In this document: piece by piece, positions 22,705 through 31,413 of the stretch
Layout: each line of letters begins with the position of its first letter
Position numbering within the stretch: position 1 is the first letter of the stretch
Assembly (NCBI GenBank): GCA_018665815.1
Contig: JABJBP010000154.1
Coordinates: 1 to 36,358 of the forward strand
Length of the DNA stretch: 36,358 nucleotides
From: Rhodospirillaceae bacterium
GTDB lineage: Bacteria > Pseudomonadota > Alphaproteobacteria > Rhodospirillales > Casp-alpha2
Reading direction: 5' to 3'
Notes under the pieces: model-generated
The model's database searches: none
The model's input: the letters and a program-made list of their open reading frames with translations, nothing else
Told to the model about the DNA's origin: nothing
Made by a program: the position numbers and the translations under genes

Positions 22705-24864
22705 GTGATCCGACAATTTGAATTGGTCGAGCGCGTCCGCGCCTATGACCCCACCGCCAGCGAAGATATGCTGAACCGCGCCTACGTCTTCGCTATGAAG
22801 GCGCATGGTTCACAAACCCGCGCCTCAGGCGACCCGTATTTTTCCCACCCTCTCGAAGTCGCCGGCATCCTGACATCTTACAAACTGGATGCGGACACCA
22901 TCGTCACCGCACTCCTGCACGACACCATTGAAGATACCGAAGTCAGCCATGACGACATCTCCGAGCAATTCGGCCCGAATGTGGCGCGCCTGGTCGACGG
23001 CGTCACCAAACTGACACGGATCGAGTTTCAATCCGATCAGGCCAAACAAGCGGAAAACTTCCGCAAGTTCGTGCTCGCCATGTCGGAAGACATCCGCGTG
23101 CTGTTGGTCAAATTGGCCGACCGCCTACACAACATGCGGACCCTGCATTTCATCAAAAATCCCGACAAGCGGCTGCGCATCGCTGCGGAAACCATGGACA
23201 TATACGCGCCCTTGGCGGAACGCATCGGCATGCAGGAAATGAAGCAGGAACTGGAAGACCTATCGTTTGCTGAGATCAATCCGGATGCCCGCCAATCGAT
23301 CCTCAAACGCCTTAATTTCCTGCGTTCCAAGGGCGGGGACCTGGTGGACCGGATCATTCTTGAACTGGGCCGCGTCCTGAGCGAAAACGGTATCGAGGCC
23401 GAAATCTCGGGGCGTGAAAAATCACCGTTCTCGGTCTGGAAAAAAATGCAGAAAAACGATGTCGGCTTCGAACAGCTTTCCGACATCATGGCCTTTCGGA
23501 TAATCGTTGCAGACGTAGATACCTGCTATCAGACCTTGGGCATTGCCCACAGCGCCTACCCCGTCGTGCCGGGCCGGTTTAAGGATTATCTCTCAACCCC
23601 CAAACCGAACGGCTATCGGTCCTTGCACACCGGTGTCTTCGGCCCCGAGCGCCAACGGATCGAATTGCAGATACGAACCGAGGAAATGCATCAAATCGCC
23701 GAGCACGGCGTGGCTGCGCATTGGAACTACAAACAAGGCGGGCCGACGGCCGAGGGACCGCAGTATCGGTGGCTGCGCGAGTTATTGGATATCTTGGAGC
23801 AAGCGTCGGGCCCGGAAGAGTTTCTTGAACACACCAAACTTGAAATGTTCCAAGATCAGGTGTTTTGCTTCACGCCGCGCGGTGACTTGATCAATCTGCC
23901 GCATGGCGCAACGCCGGTGGATTTCGCGTACGCCGTCCATTCAGAAGTTGGCGACCGCTGCGTCGGGGCCAAGATTAATGGCCGGATGATGCCGCTGAGG
24001 ACCCAGCTTCGCAACGGCGATCAGGTGGAAGTCATCACCTCAAAAGCGCAAACTCCATCGCCAACGTGGGAACGGTTCGTCGTTACCGGTAAGGCGCGCT
24101 CACGAATCCGGCGCTTTGTCCGCCTGCAGGAACGCGACGAATACGAAAAACTCGGCCGCTCCATCCTCAGCCGGGCGTTTCGCGAAGAAGGCTATGAGCT
24201 CTCCGACAAGGCACTTGGCGAAGTGCTGACGGTTTTCCAACAGCCCAGCGCCGAAGATCTCTGTGCTCAGGTCGGCGCCGGACATGTCACCGGGCGCGCC
24301 GTTGTCGAGGCCGTCTACCCGGGCTTGAAGAAAAAAGACAACGACGAAAACATTGTCTCGCTTGCCCAAGCCCGAAAGCGCCAACCGAAAGGCCCCGCCG
24401 ACATCGATCCCGATGCGGTGTCCATCAAAGGGTTAATTCCGGGTATGGCCCTGCACATGGCCAGCTGCTGCCATCCATTGCCCGGCGACCGGATCGTCGG
24501 CATCGTGACGACAGGTAAGGGCATCAACGTTCACACCATCGATTGTGAAGCGCTGGAAACCTACGCGGATGCGCCGGAACGCTGGATCGATCTGGCCTGG
24601 GATCTTCAGGATGCGGTACCGGACACGCATGTCGGACGCGTCATGATCAGAGTTCTCAATGCGCCGGGCAGCCTGGGCGATCTGTCCACCGTGATCGCCA
24701 AGAACAGCGGCAATATCTCGAACCTGAAAATCGCCCAACGTTCCGAAGATTTCTTCGATATGGTCATCGATATTGAAGTCCGCGACGTCAAACATCTGAC
24801 CGATATCATCGCCGCCCTGCGCGTCACACCGTCGATCAATTCCGTCGAACGGGCCAGGGGTTAA
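22705..24864 (+). CDS. rsh: Bifunctional (p)ppGpp synthetase/hydrolase (RSH)
   Basis: This 719-residue stringent-response enzyme makes and breaks (p)ppGpp. The N-terminal HD hydrolase domain is intact (FSHPLEVAGIL, ALLHDTIEDTEV). The synthetase domain has GREKSPFSVWKKM and, near residues 290-310, GRFKDYLSTPKPNGYRSLHT; the RFKD sequence is the RxKD type of bifunctional enzymes rather than the ExDD of E. coli RelA. A TGS domain (VFCFTPRGDLINLPHGATPVDFAYAVH), the CCHPLPGD zinc-finger-like region and a C-terminal ACT domain (MIRVLNAPGSLGDLSTVIA) follow. The start is GTG at 22705 with CGGAG upstream. In alphaproteobacteria it is usually the sole long RSH enzyme. Confidence 0.96.
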   Translation: MIRQFELVERVRAYDPTASEDMLNRAYVFAMKAHGSQTRASGDPYFSHPLEVAGILTSYKLDADTIVTALLHDTIEDTEVSHDDISEQFGPNVARLVDGVTKLTRIEFQSDQAKQAENFRKFVLAMSEDIRVLLVKLADRLHNMRTLHFIKNPDKRLRIAAETMDIYAPLAERIGMQEMKQELEDLSFAEINPDARQSILKRLNFLRSKGGDLVDRIILELGRVLSENGIEAEISGREKSPFSVWKKMQKNDVGFEQLSDIMAFRIIVADVDTCYQTLGIAHSAYPVVPGRFKDYLSTPKPNGYRSLHTGVFGPERQRIELQIRTEEMHQIAEHGVAAHWNYKQGGPTAEGPQYRWLRELLDILEQASGPEEFLEHTKLEMFQDQVFCFTPRGDLINLPHGATPVDFAYAVHSEVGDRCVGAKINGRMMPLRTQLRNGDQVEVITSKAQTPSPTWERFVVTGKARSRIRRFVRLQERDEYEKLGRSILSRAFREEGYELSDKALGEVLTVFQQPSAEDLCAQVGAGHVTGRAVVEAVYPGLKKKDNDENIVSLAQARKRQPKGPADIDPDAVSIKGLIPGMALHMASCCHPLPGDRIVGIVTTGKGINVHTIDCEALETYADAPERWIDLAWDLQDAVPDTHVGRVMIRVLNAPGSLGDLSTVIAKNSGNISNLKIAQRSEDFFDMVIDIEVRDVKHLTDIIAALRVTPSINSVERARG

Positions 24865-24931
24865 TCGTTCGGCTAGCCACCGAGCGCATTTTTCGCATCG
24901 CCAAATCGGGCCTTTTAGTTATAGTTCTCAA

Positions 24932-25537
24932 ATGTTTAACCGCCGTGAAAAACCGAATATAGGCCAACGGGTTATCAGCTTTCTATGGCCGGCGATGGGC
25001 TGGCGCAGGACCAGCCATTACCTGCGTCACCGCGTCGGCCGGCTTCCGGGCTCGCCTTATGAAATTGCCGCTGGGTTTGCCTGCGGCGCCGCCGTCTCGT
25101 TCACGCCTTTTGTCGGCTTGCATCTTATTCTCGGCGGCATATGGGCCTGGCTGGTCCGCGCCAACATCATTTCATCGGCCATCGGCACGGCAGTCGGCAA
25201 TCCGTGGACATTCCCGTTCATCTGGGTCTGGATCTATCAGGTCGGCCAATGGATGGGCGTCGGCGAGGCCGGACGCGATGTGACCGACCTGGATTTTAGC
25301 GCGCTCTTCGGTAACATGATGGAAGCGCTGTTGTCGGGCGACATGGATTTCCTTATGGAAACCGCAGGGCCGGTGTTTTGGCCCATGTTGATCGGCAGCG
25401 TGCCCACCATGGCCTTCATTTGGGTGGTATTCTATTTTCCGCTCAATGCCATGGTCGGTGGATACCAGAAAGCTCGGATGCAACGCCGCCGGAAAAATGC
25501 CGGAACCAGTGCTGAAAGCATCCAAACGAAGACATAA
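24932..25537 (+). CDS. DUF2062 domain membrane protein
   Basis: This 201-residue inner-membrane protein has the DUF2062 pattern: SPYEIAAGFACGAAVSFTPFVGLHLILGG, then NIISSAIGTAVGNPWTFPFIWVWIYQVG, and a last membrane segment VFWPMLIGSVPTMAFIWVVFYFPL. Three to four membrane helices are likely, with a basic cytoplasmic C-terminus (KARMQRRRKN). The biochemical function is unknown. It lies between rsh and pdxJ, a conserved position in many alphaproteobacteria, 67 bases after rsh and 21 before pdxJ, and is probably co-transcribed with them. Confidence 0.9.
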   Translation: MFNRREKPNIGQRVISFLWPAMGWRRTSHYLRHRVGRLPGSPYEIAAGFACGAAVSFTPFVGLHLILGGIWAWLVRANIISSAIGTAVGNPWTFPFIWVWIYQVGQWMGVGEAGRDVTDLDFSALFGNMMEALLSGDMDFLMETAGPVFWPMLIGSVPTMAFIWVVFYFPLNAMVGGYQKARMQRRRKNAGTSAESIQTKT

Positions 25538-25558
25538 GAGGGCATAGGAGACAACGCC

Positions 25559-26329
25559 ATGAACAATCCCCTGGGACCACAACCTTTGCGCCTCGGCGTC
25601 AATATTGATCACGTCGCGACCATTCGGAATGCCCGCGGCGGCGGCTTTCCTGATCCCGTGCGCGCCGCCAAATTGGCCGAGGACGCCGGCTGTGACGGCA
25701 TCACCGCACATCTCCGCGAAGACCGCCGCCATATTTCCGACGGCGATATCGAACGGCTCATTGACCAGCTCAAGGTACCGTTGAACTTTGAGATGGCAGC
25801 GACCGACGAGATGTTAGATATCGCGCTGGAACACAAGCCCCACGCGGCGTGTCTGGTGCCCGAGAAACGCGAAGAACGGACCACCGAAGGCGGGCTTGAC
25901 GCGGCCGGCGGCCACAATCACCTGAAGCCCTATATCGATGCGTTGAACAACGCAGGCATCCGGGTTTCCTTGTTTGTTGAGCCCGACCCCCGCCAGCTTG
26001 ATGCCGCCGTATCGCTTGGCGCGCCGGTGGTTGAATTACATACGGGCGCCTACTGCGACGCCCGCCAAGTCACCCGCGAAGCCCAGCTGGAGCGCATCAT
26101 TGTGGCCGCAGTGCACGCCGGTGATCTCGGGCTTGAATGCCATGCCGGGCACGGTCTTACATTCGATACCGTCGCGCCGGTCGCATCACTTCCGCAAATC
26201 GCCGAGCTCAACATCGGGCACTTCTTGGTCGGCGAGGCCATATTCGGCGGCTTGGATAGCGCCATCAGGCGGATGCGGGCCTTGATGGACAAAGCCCGCG
26301 CCGACAGCACCAATCAGCGCAGCGCTTGA
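25559..26329 (+). CDS. pdxJ: Pyridoxine 5'-phosphate synthase
   Basis: This 256-residue TIM-barrel enzyme closes the vitamin B6 ring from 1-deoxyxylulose 5-phosphate and 3-amino-2-oxopropyl phosphate. [19 protein letters not shown] at the start, [62 protein letters not shown], and [11 protein letters not shown] and [13 protein letters not shown] near the end are all diagnostic. AGGAGACAACGCC sets the ATG. The acpS start follows one base after its TGA. The supply of PLP matters for the three PLP-type genes elsewhere in this window, though no regulatory link is visible. Confidence 0.97.
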   Translation: MNNPLGPQPLRLGVNIDHVATIRNARGGGFPDPVRAAKLAEDAGCDGITAHLREDRRHISDGDIERLIDQLKVPLNFEMAATDEMLDIALEHKPHAACLVPEKREERTTEGGLDAAGGHNHLKPYIDALNNAGIRVSLFVEPDPRQLDAAVSLGAPVVELHTGAYCDARQVTREAQLERIIVAAVHAGDLGLECHAGHGLTFDTVAPVASLPQIAELNIGHFLVGEAIFGGLDSAIRRMRALMDKARADSTNQRSA

Positions 26330-26330
26330 G

Positions 26331-26753
26331 ATGATACTCGGGATCGGCACCGATCTTTGCGATATCCGGCGCATCGAGAAAACGTTGGCGCGTTTCGGTG
26401 AGCGTTTCTTGGATCGCCTCTATTCCGATAATGAACGCGCCAAAGCCTTCCGACGGCCTAATCCAGCAGCGTCTTTGGCACAAAGTTTCGCCGCCAAGGA
26501 AGCCTGCGCGAAGGCACTAGGCACCGGATTTCGCAACGGCGTTTTCTGGCGTGACATGGTGGTTGCCAATCATCCCTCCGGCCAACCGTTCATGCAGATC
26601 ACCGGCGGCGCGCTGCGGCGTCTGAACGAATTGACACCACCCGGCATGCGCACCGCGGTGCACGTCACGCAAAGCGATGAATACCCCATGGCCAACGCGG
26701 TGGTGGTGATTGAAGCCGTCGGCGCCAAGTCCACGGCCCATGATGACCCATGA
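26331..26753 (+). CDS. acpS: Holo-[acyl-carrier-protein] synthase
   Basis: This 140-residue phosphopantetheinyl transferase activates acyl carrier protein for fatty acid synthesis. The start [18 protein letters not shown] holds the metal-binding Asp8, and [17 protein letters not shown] holds the conserved Glu-x3-Lys region. [19 protein letters not shown] ends the fold. Its ATG lies one base past the pdxJ stop, so translation is probably coupled. pdxJ-acpS-lepB is a classic proteobacterial order. Confidence 0.96.
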   Translation: MILGIGTDLCDIRRIEKTLARFGERFLDRLYSDNERAKAFRRPNPAASLAQSFAAKEACAKALGTGFRNGVFWRDMVVANHPSGQPFMQITGGALRRLNELTPPGMRTAVHVTQSDEYPMANAVVVIEAVGAKSTAHDDP

Positions 26754-26759
26754 TGATCC

Positions 26760-26789
26760 TTGACAGTCCCAGCGGGTGCTGGCCATATC
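26760..26789 (+). promoter_or_regulatory. Possible internal promoter before lepB
   Basis: A consensus TTGACA (26760-26765) and CATATC (26784-26789) are 18 bases apart in the 121-base gap between acpS and lepB. The -10 hexamer is weak. It could provide extra transcription of lepB-rnc-era. Confidence 0.3.
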
Positions 26790-26874
26790 GGCGGCGCTTC
26801 GCGCCGGCCTCGGCGCAGTTTTACTGGCCGGTTTTCAATTCAATTTAGACTGCTCGCAAAAGGCACTGTCATTC

Positions 26875-27723
26875 ATGGCCAATACCGACCCTAACGACCT
26901 GATCACCGAAATCGACGCCGAAGACGAAGATTCCATTGATCAGATCGACGAAAACGGCGAGGGCCACGAGAACGACGCTGCCGACCAAGACTCCAGCGAT
27001 GAAGGCGACTGGAAAGAGACGCTGAAGACTGTTGTCATCGCGGTGTTTATCGCGCTTGTCATCCGCACCGTCGCCTACGAGCCTTTCAATATTCCATCAG
27101 GATCAATGAAACCGACGCTGCTAGTCGGTGACTATCTATTCGTGTCGAAATTTTCCTATGGCTACAGCCGGTATTCGCTACCATTCGGTTTGCCGTTGAT
27201 CCCCGGACGGGTTTTGTTTTCCGAACCCGAACGCGGCGACGTCGCAGTCTTCAAACTACCGTCAGACAACACAACCGATTACATCAAGCGAATTGTCGGC
27301 CTGCCGGGCGACAAACTGCAGGTCATCAAGGGTATTCTCCATATCAATGGCAAAGCCGTAAAACGTCGCCACGCCGGCGAACACGTAGAGCGCGACGAAT
27401 GGTCCGGTCGCTTCCAACGTATTCCGCGTTTTTTGGAAACATTGCCGAATGGTGTCGAACATTTCATCTTGGAAGAGACTGATTCCGGTTTCGGTGACAA
27501 TACCCAGGTCTATGAGGTCCCCGATGGGCACTATTTCGGCATGGGCGACAACCGGGACCGTTCCAAGGACAGCCGCTATTTGACCGACGTCGGCTTCATC
27601 CCGCGCGAAAACCTTGTCGGTCGCGCCGAGTTCAAATTCTTTTCCGTTGATGGCGCGGCGTGGAAGTTCTGGAAATGGCCATCCTCGTTGCGTCTCAGCC
27701 GGTTCTTCGAAGGGATTGAATGA
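26875..27723 (+). CDS. lepB: Signal peptidase I with acidic N-terminal extension
   Basis: This 282-residue inner-membrane protease removes Sec and Tat signal peptides. The Ser-Lys dyad is S77 in NIPSGSMKPTLLVGD and K138 in DYIKRIVGLPGDKLQ, and the family box FGMGDNRDRSKDSR is present. One membrane segment lies at about 52-68 (TVVIAVFIALVIRTVAY). The preceding ~45 residues are unusually acidic (ITEIDAEDEDSIDQIDENG, AADQDSSDEGD) and would stay in the cytoplasm; typical alphaproteobacterial LepB tails are shorter. I chose ATG 26875 after AAAGGCACTG; a longer in-frame start at 26776 would add 33 unconserved residues. The gene overlaps rnc by four bases. Confidence 0.95.
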   Translation: MANTDPNDLITEIDAEDEDSIDQIDENGEGHENDAADQDSSDEGDWKETLKTVVIAVFIALVIRTVAYEPFNIPSGSMKPTLLVGDYLFVSKFSYGYSRYSLPFGLPLIPGRVLFSEPERGDVAVFKLPSDNTTDYIKRIVGLPGDKLQVIKGILHINGKAVKRRHAGEHVERDEWSGRFQRIPRFLETLPNGVEHFILEETDSGFGDNTQVYEVPDGHYFGMGDNRDRSKDSRYLTDVGFIPRENLVGRAEFKFFSVDGAAWKFWKWPSSLRLSRFFEGIE

Positions 27724-28412
27724 GCGTGGGCGAGTTGAGCGACCTTGAAGCCCGCCTCGGCCATCGTTTCGACAATCCCGATATCCTGCGTCAGGCGCTG
27801 ACCCATGCGTCAATGACTCCGGTTCGTATCCAATCTAACGAACGCCTGGAATTCCTGGGCGACCGGGTGCTCGGGCTGATTGTTGCCGAAATGCTGTTCG
27901 AAAAATTTCCATCGGAAGCCGAGGGCGACCTTGGATACAGGTTTACGGCATTGGCGCGGCGTGAAAGCCTGGCCCGGGTGGCGATTGAGATTTCCCTCGA
28001 CCAACACATCTTGATGTCCGATGGCGAGCGCGAAACCGGCGGTGCCGGCAAGGACGGGCTATTGGCCAACACCTGCGAGGCGGTGATCGCGGCGATATAC
28101 CTGGACGGCGGCATTGCCGCTGCGGACCAATTCGTCCGCCGCTACTGGACTCCGTTGGCGGAAGAAGATCAGACCCCGCGCAAGGATGCGAAAACCAGCG
28201 TTCAGGAATGGGCCCAAGGCAGGGGTCTGGCATTGCCCGAATACGAAACGCTTGAACGCACCGGACCGGACCATGAACCGATCTTCCACATCCAGGTCAG
28301 TGTTACCGGTGAAGCACCGGCAACGGGCGAGGGGCCATCGAAGCGGGCCGCCGAACAGGCCGCGGCGGAAAACCTACTGACGCGCCTTGCCGGCAAGGTA
28401 GGCACCCCATGA
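27720..28412 (+). CDS. rnc: Ribonuclease III
   Basis: This 230-residue endonuclease cuts double-stranded RNA in rRNA precursor and mRNA processing. The signature NERLEFLGDRVLGLIVAEML carries the catalytic acidic residues, and CEAVIAAIYLDGG provides the second metal-binding glutamate. A C-terminal double-stranded-RNA-binding domain includes PIFHIQVSV and KRAAEQAAAENLL. Its ATG overlaps the lepB stop and its own stop overlaps the era start (both ATGA), so lepB-rnc-era should be translated as a coupled unit, as in many proteobacteria. Confidence 0.97.
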   Translation: MSVGELSDLEARLGHRFDNPDILRQALTHASMTPVRIQSNERLEFLGDRVLGLIVAEMLFEKFPSEAEGDLGYRFTALARRESLARVAIEISLDQHILMSDGERETGGAGKDGLLANTCEAVIAAIYLDGGIAAADQFVRRYWTPLAEEDQTPRKDAKTSVQEWAQGRGLALPEYETLERTGPDHEPIFHIQVSVTGEAPATGEGPSKRAAEQAAAENLLTRLAGKVGTP

Positions 28413-29335
28413 CTGAACCAGTGACAGAGCCAGTCACCCGCGCGGGCTTTATCGCCATCGTAGGCGCGCCGAACGTTGGAAAATCAACGCTGCTCAACCA
28501 TTTGGTCGGCACCAAGGTTTCGATCGTCTCACCGAAGGTGCAAACGACCCGGACGCGGGTGTTGGGCATTTGCATAGCGGATCAAGAAGACAGCCGAGCG
28601 CAGATCATTTTCATCGATACACCAGGCATCTTCCAGCCGCGCCGCCGTCTTGACCGTGCCATGGTCGCCGCCGCCTGGAGCGGTGCCGGAGACGCCGACC
28701 ATGTGTTGCTTCTGGTCGACGCATCGCGTGGCATGAATGAAGATACGAAAGCGATTATCGAGCGCCTGAAGGACAGTCAGCGCCAAGCCGTCGTCGCCAT
28801 CAACAAAGTCGATTTGGTCAAGAAACCCGATCTCTTGGCACTTGTGGCCGCCGTTCAGGCCAGCGGCGTTGCCACGGAAATTTTCATGACGTCGGCCATC
28901 ACCGGCGACGGCGTCGCGCCGTTGATGACGCATCTGACCGGCCTGCTGCCGGAAGGGCCGTGGCTGTTCCCGGAAGACCAGATCTCCGACATGCCGGAAC
29001 GTTTATTGGCCGCTGAAATTACCCGCGAGAAGCTGTATTTGGAACTGCATCAGGAATTGCCCTATGCGGCCACGGTGGAGACCGAATCGTGGGAAGACAA
29101 GGAAGACGGGTCGGTGCGGATCGGGCAGATCATTTATGTCGAGCGCGATACACAAAAGGCGATTGTCCTAGGCAAGGGCGGGCGCCAAATTAAACGCATC
29201 GGCGCCCAAGCCCGGACCGAACTGGAAGACATTCTTGATACCCGCGTTCATTTGTTTCTATTCGTCAAAGTCCGCGACAAATGGGGTGATGACCCGGACC
29301 GCTACCGGGACTGGGACCTGGACTTCAACGCTTAG
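28409..29335 (+). CDS. era: GTPase Era
   Basis: This 308-residue GTPase binds the 3' end of 16S rRNA and helps mature the 30S subunit. G1 GAPNVGKSTLL, G2 TTRTRVLG, G3 DTPGI and G4 NKVD are present, and the C-terminal KH domain contains IVLGKGGRQIKRIGAQARTEL and LFLFVKVRDKWGDD. The N-terminus has a short repeat of TEPVTEPVT from GACxGAGCCAGT-type duplications. It starts inside the rnc stop and its TAG overlaps by four bases, tail to tail, with the leftward histidine kinase gene, so no terminator fits between them. Confidence 0.97.
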   Translation: MTEPVTEPVTRAGFIAIVGAPNVGKSTLLNHLVGTKVSIVSPKVQTTRTRVLGICIADQEDSRAQIIFIDTPGIFQPRRRLDRAMVAAAWSGAGDADHVLLLVDASRGMNEDTKAIIERLKDSQRQAVVAINKVDLVKKPDLLALVAAVQASGVATEIFMTSAITGDGVAPLMTHLTGLLPEGPWLFPEDQISDMPERLLAAEITREKLYLELHQELPYAATVETESWEDKEDGSVRIGQIIYVERDTQKAIVLGKGGRQIKRIGAQARTELEDILDTRVHLFLFVKVRDKWGDDPDRYRDWDLDFNA

Positions 29336-31410
29336 GCGTCGGTCGGCGCAATCTCTGATATAATAGTGCCGGTTTCATCTTTTGGCCGATCGGCAATACC
29401 GCTCGAGATCGGTACATCAACCCAAAACGTCGAACCGGTTCCCGTCGCACTGACGAAACCCATCTTTGCATTCATGATATCGGCAATGCGTTTCGATAAC
29501 GCCAAGCCGATTTCCGATCCCTCAATCGGCCCGGTCTGCTGATTGAGGCGCTCGAAGGGAACGAAAACCTTCTCGTGCAAGGATTTGGCGATGCCTTCGC
29601 CCGTGTCGGTAACCTCGAAACGGGCATATCCGTTCGACTGCTCGGTGCAGTCCAGCACGGCATGGCCTTTCGGCCGATTGTATTTGATCGCATTCGACAG
29701 CAAATTCAAAATGATCTGACGAAGCCGGGTCGGGTCGGCGCGCACCATCGGCAAATCCCGTCCATCCGCCGCATATACCAAGTCAAATTCGGCCGCCCGC
29801 GCCAACATGCTCGCGGTTTCAACACAGTCGTGGCAAATCCGATCGGCGGACACATCAACGATGTTCACGTCAATCTGGCCGGCATCAATCTTCGAGAAGT
29901 CCAGGACCTGATCGATTAGCGCCAACAGGTGCTGGCCGCTACTCAATATCTGATCAACCATGCGCTTTTGCTTGTCCGCCAACCCCAGTTTCTTGCTTGA
30001 GGTTAGAAGCTGCGAAAATCCGATGATGGCATTCAATGGCGTGCGGAGTTCGTGGCTCATAGATGACAGGAATGATGATTTCGCCATATCGGCCGATCCC
30101 GCCTCTTCTTTTGCCGCCTTCAAGTTGACTTCCGATGCTCGGCGTTCAGTGATATCAAGTAAGATCGCCTCAACAAATTCCAAACCACCATCGTCGTCGT
30201 ATTTCGCCGAAACCGACATAGAGACCCAGATAAAACCGCCGTCTTTGCGGTACATACGGACCTCCACATGGGCTTCAGAATCCCGGCGCAAGTCATCCAG
30301 CATGGCATTGCGCTCATTGCGGTCGACCCAAATTTCAGCCGCTATATCGGTGATTGAGCTCATCAATTCTTCGGGCGTATCATAGCCGAGCATCTTTGCG
30401 CAGGCTGGATTGGCGCGCGCAAACTTGCCTTCTGGCGTCGTCAGGACGATCCCTTCGACAGCATTTTCGAAGATACTCTGATAGTCAGCTTCGGTTTGCA
30501 CACGGCGTAGAACCTCGTCTTCAAGCTCGCCAGCCGCCTCGCGGACCTGCACATTGAGTGCATCACGCGAGCGGTAAAGGCGCAGGAGGATCCACGCCAA
30601 AAGCAAACTCAGCACGAACGCCACACCGATCCAGAGGCTGCGGTGAAAATTATGCTTTCCCGCATGGGCGCGCCGGTGCGCGAGCAGTTCGCGTGGAACC
30701 AAGTGAGCCGCTTGTGTAAACGGCGAGTTCAATATTCCTGTCATCCAATGATTGATTTTCGGCAGGAATTCCAAAATTTTTCGACCGTGAACTTCCAAAG
30801 AGTGCATTGGCGCCGCGAATTCCGCTGGCATGCGCGGGTCGTTTAATGCTGCCAACCGGCCCTCAAAATCTTGGCGGGCATGTGTACCAGTGGTTTGAAC
30901 ATAGTCCAACATCGCTAGGACAAGCGCATTCACGGCGGTCTTTGGGTTGACGGGCAGACCGGAATTCGCGGCCACGAGATCTTGGCCGACGCCTTTGAAA
31001 TAACTAACCGAATTTCGCAATTTCGCGTGCTCTGACACGAAACGGAGTATGCCATCTTCTCGGGCGTGAAACGCAGTCTCCAACTCACTCATGGCCATCA
31101 TAAAGCTGTGCACATGGTGGCCCATTTGTTTTAGTTTTATTGTTGTCTTACTGGCAGCCTTAATGGCGATCAGAATGCCTTGAAGATCGTCGTTAATGGG
31201 GTCGATATTTTGCGAAATTCCAGCACGTAACAAGAGAACACTGTTGTTCAAGCGGGCATCCAGTCTGGTAATTTTTTCGACATGCAGATTGATGGCTTGA
31301 TGAATGTCTTCTTCGCCGGTTTTGCCAAATACCAGCATGACGACGATCCCCATCAATGCCACGAACAGACCGCCGACGACCATCGCCCGAGTCATTTTCG
31401 AAGTCATCAC
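29332..31410 (-). CDS. Membrane sensor histidine kinase (DAHL-like sensor, PAS, HisKA, HATPase)
   Basis: This 692-residue protein has a first membrane helix at about 10-30. A periplasmic all-helical region (about 31-258), with LDARLNNSVLLLRAGISQNIDP, resembles the DAHL sensor family. A second membrane helix lies at about 260-282 (WIGVAFVLSLLLAWILL). A PAS/PAC domain follows (EGIVLTTPEGKFARANPACAKMLGY, EVRMYRKDGGFIWVSMSVSA). The HisKA domain has the phospho-acceptor H453 in SMSHELRTPLNAIIGFSQLL, and the ATPase domain has NLLSNAIKYN, VTDTGEGIAK and a degenerate GSEIGLALSKR box. No receiver domain and no adjacent response regulator are present. It starts three bases after the cytochrome gene stop (GTG 31410, or ATG 31407), so the pair is co-transcribed and the peroxidase may report to it or be its target. 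Confidence 0.9.
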   Translation of the reverse strand: MMTSKMTRAMVVGGLFVALMGIVVMLVFGKTGEEDIHQAINLHVEKITRLDARLNNSVLLLRAGISQNIDPINDDLQGILIAIKAASKTTIKLKQMGHHVHSFMMAMSELETAFHAREDGILRFVSEHAKLRNSVSYFKGVGQDLVAANSGLPVNPKTAVNALVLAMLDYVQTTGTHARQDFEGRLAALNDPRMPAEFAAPMHSLEVHGRKILEFLPKINHWMTGILNSPFTQAAHLVPRELLAHRRAHAGKHNFHRSLWIGVAFVLSLLLAWILLRLYRSRDALNVQVREAAGELEDEVLRRVQTEADYQSIFENAVEGIVLTTPEGKFARANPACAKMLGYDTPEELMSSITDIAAEIWVDRNERNAMLDDLRRDSEAHVEVRMYRKDGGFIWVSMSVSAKYDDDGGLEFVEAILLDITERRASEVNLKAAKEEAGSADMAKSSFLSSMSHELRTPLNAIIGFSQLLTSSKKLGLADKQKRMVDQILSSGQHLLALIDQVLDFSKIDAGQIDVNIVDVSADRICHDCVETASMLARAAEFDLVYAADGRDLPMVRADPTRLRQIILNLLSNAIKYNRPKGHAVLDCTEQSNGYARFEVTDTGEGIAKSLHEKVFVPFERLNQQTGPIEGSEIGLALSKRIADIMNAKMGFVSATGTGSTFWVDVPISSGIADRPKDETGTIISEIAPTDA

Positions 31411-31413
31411 AGG

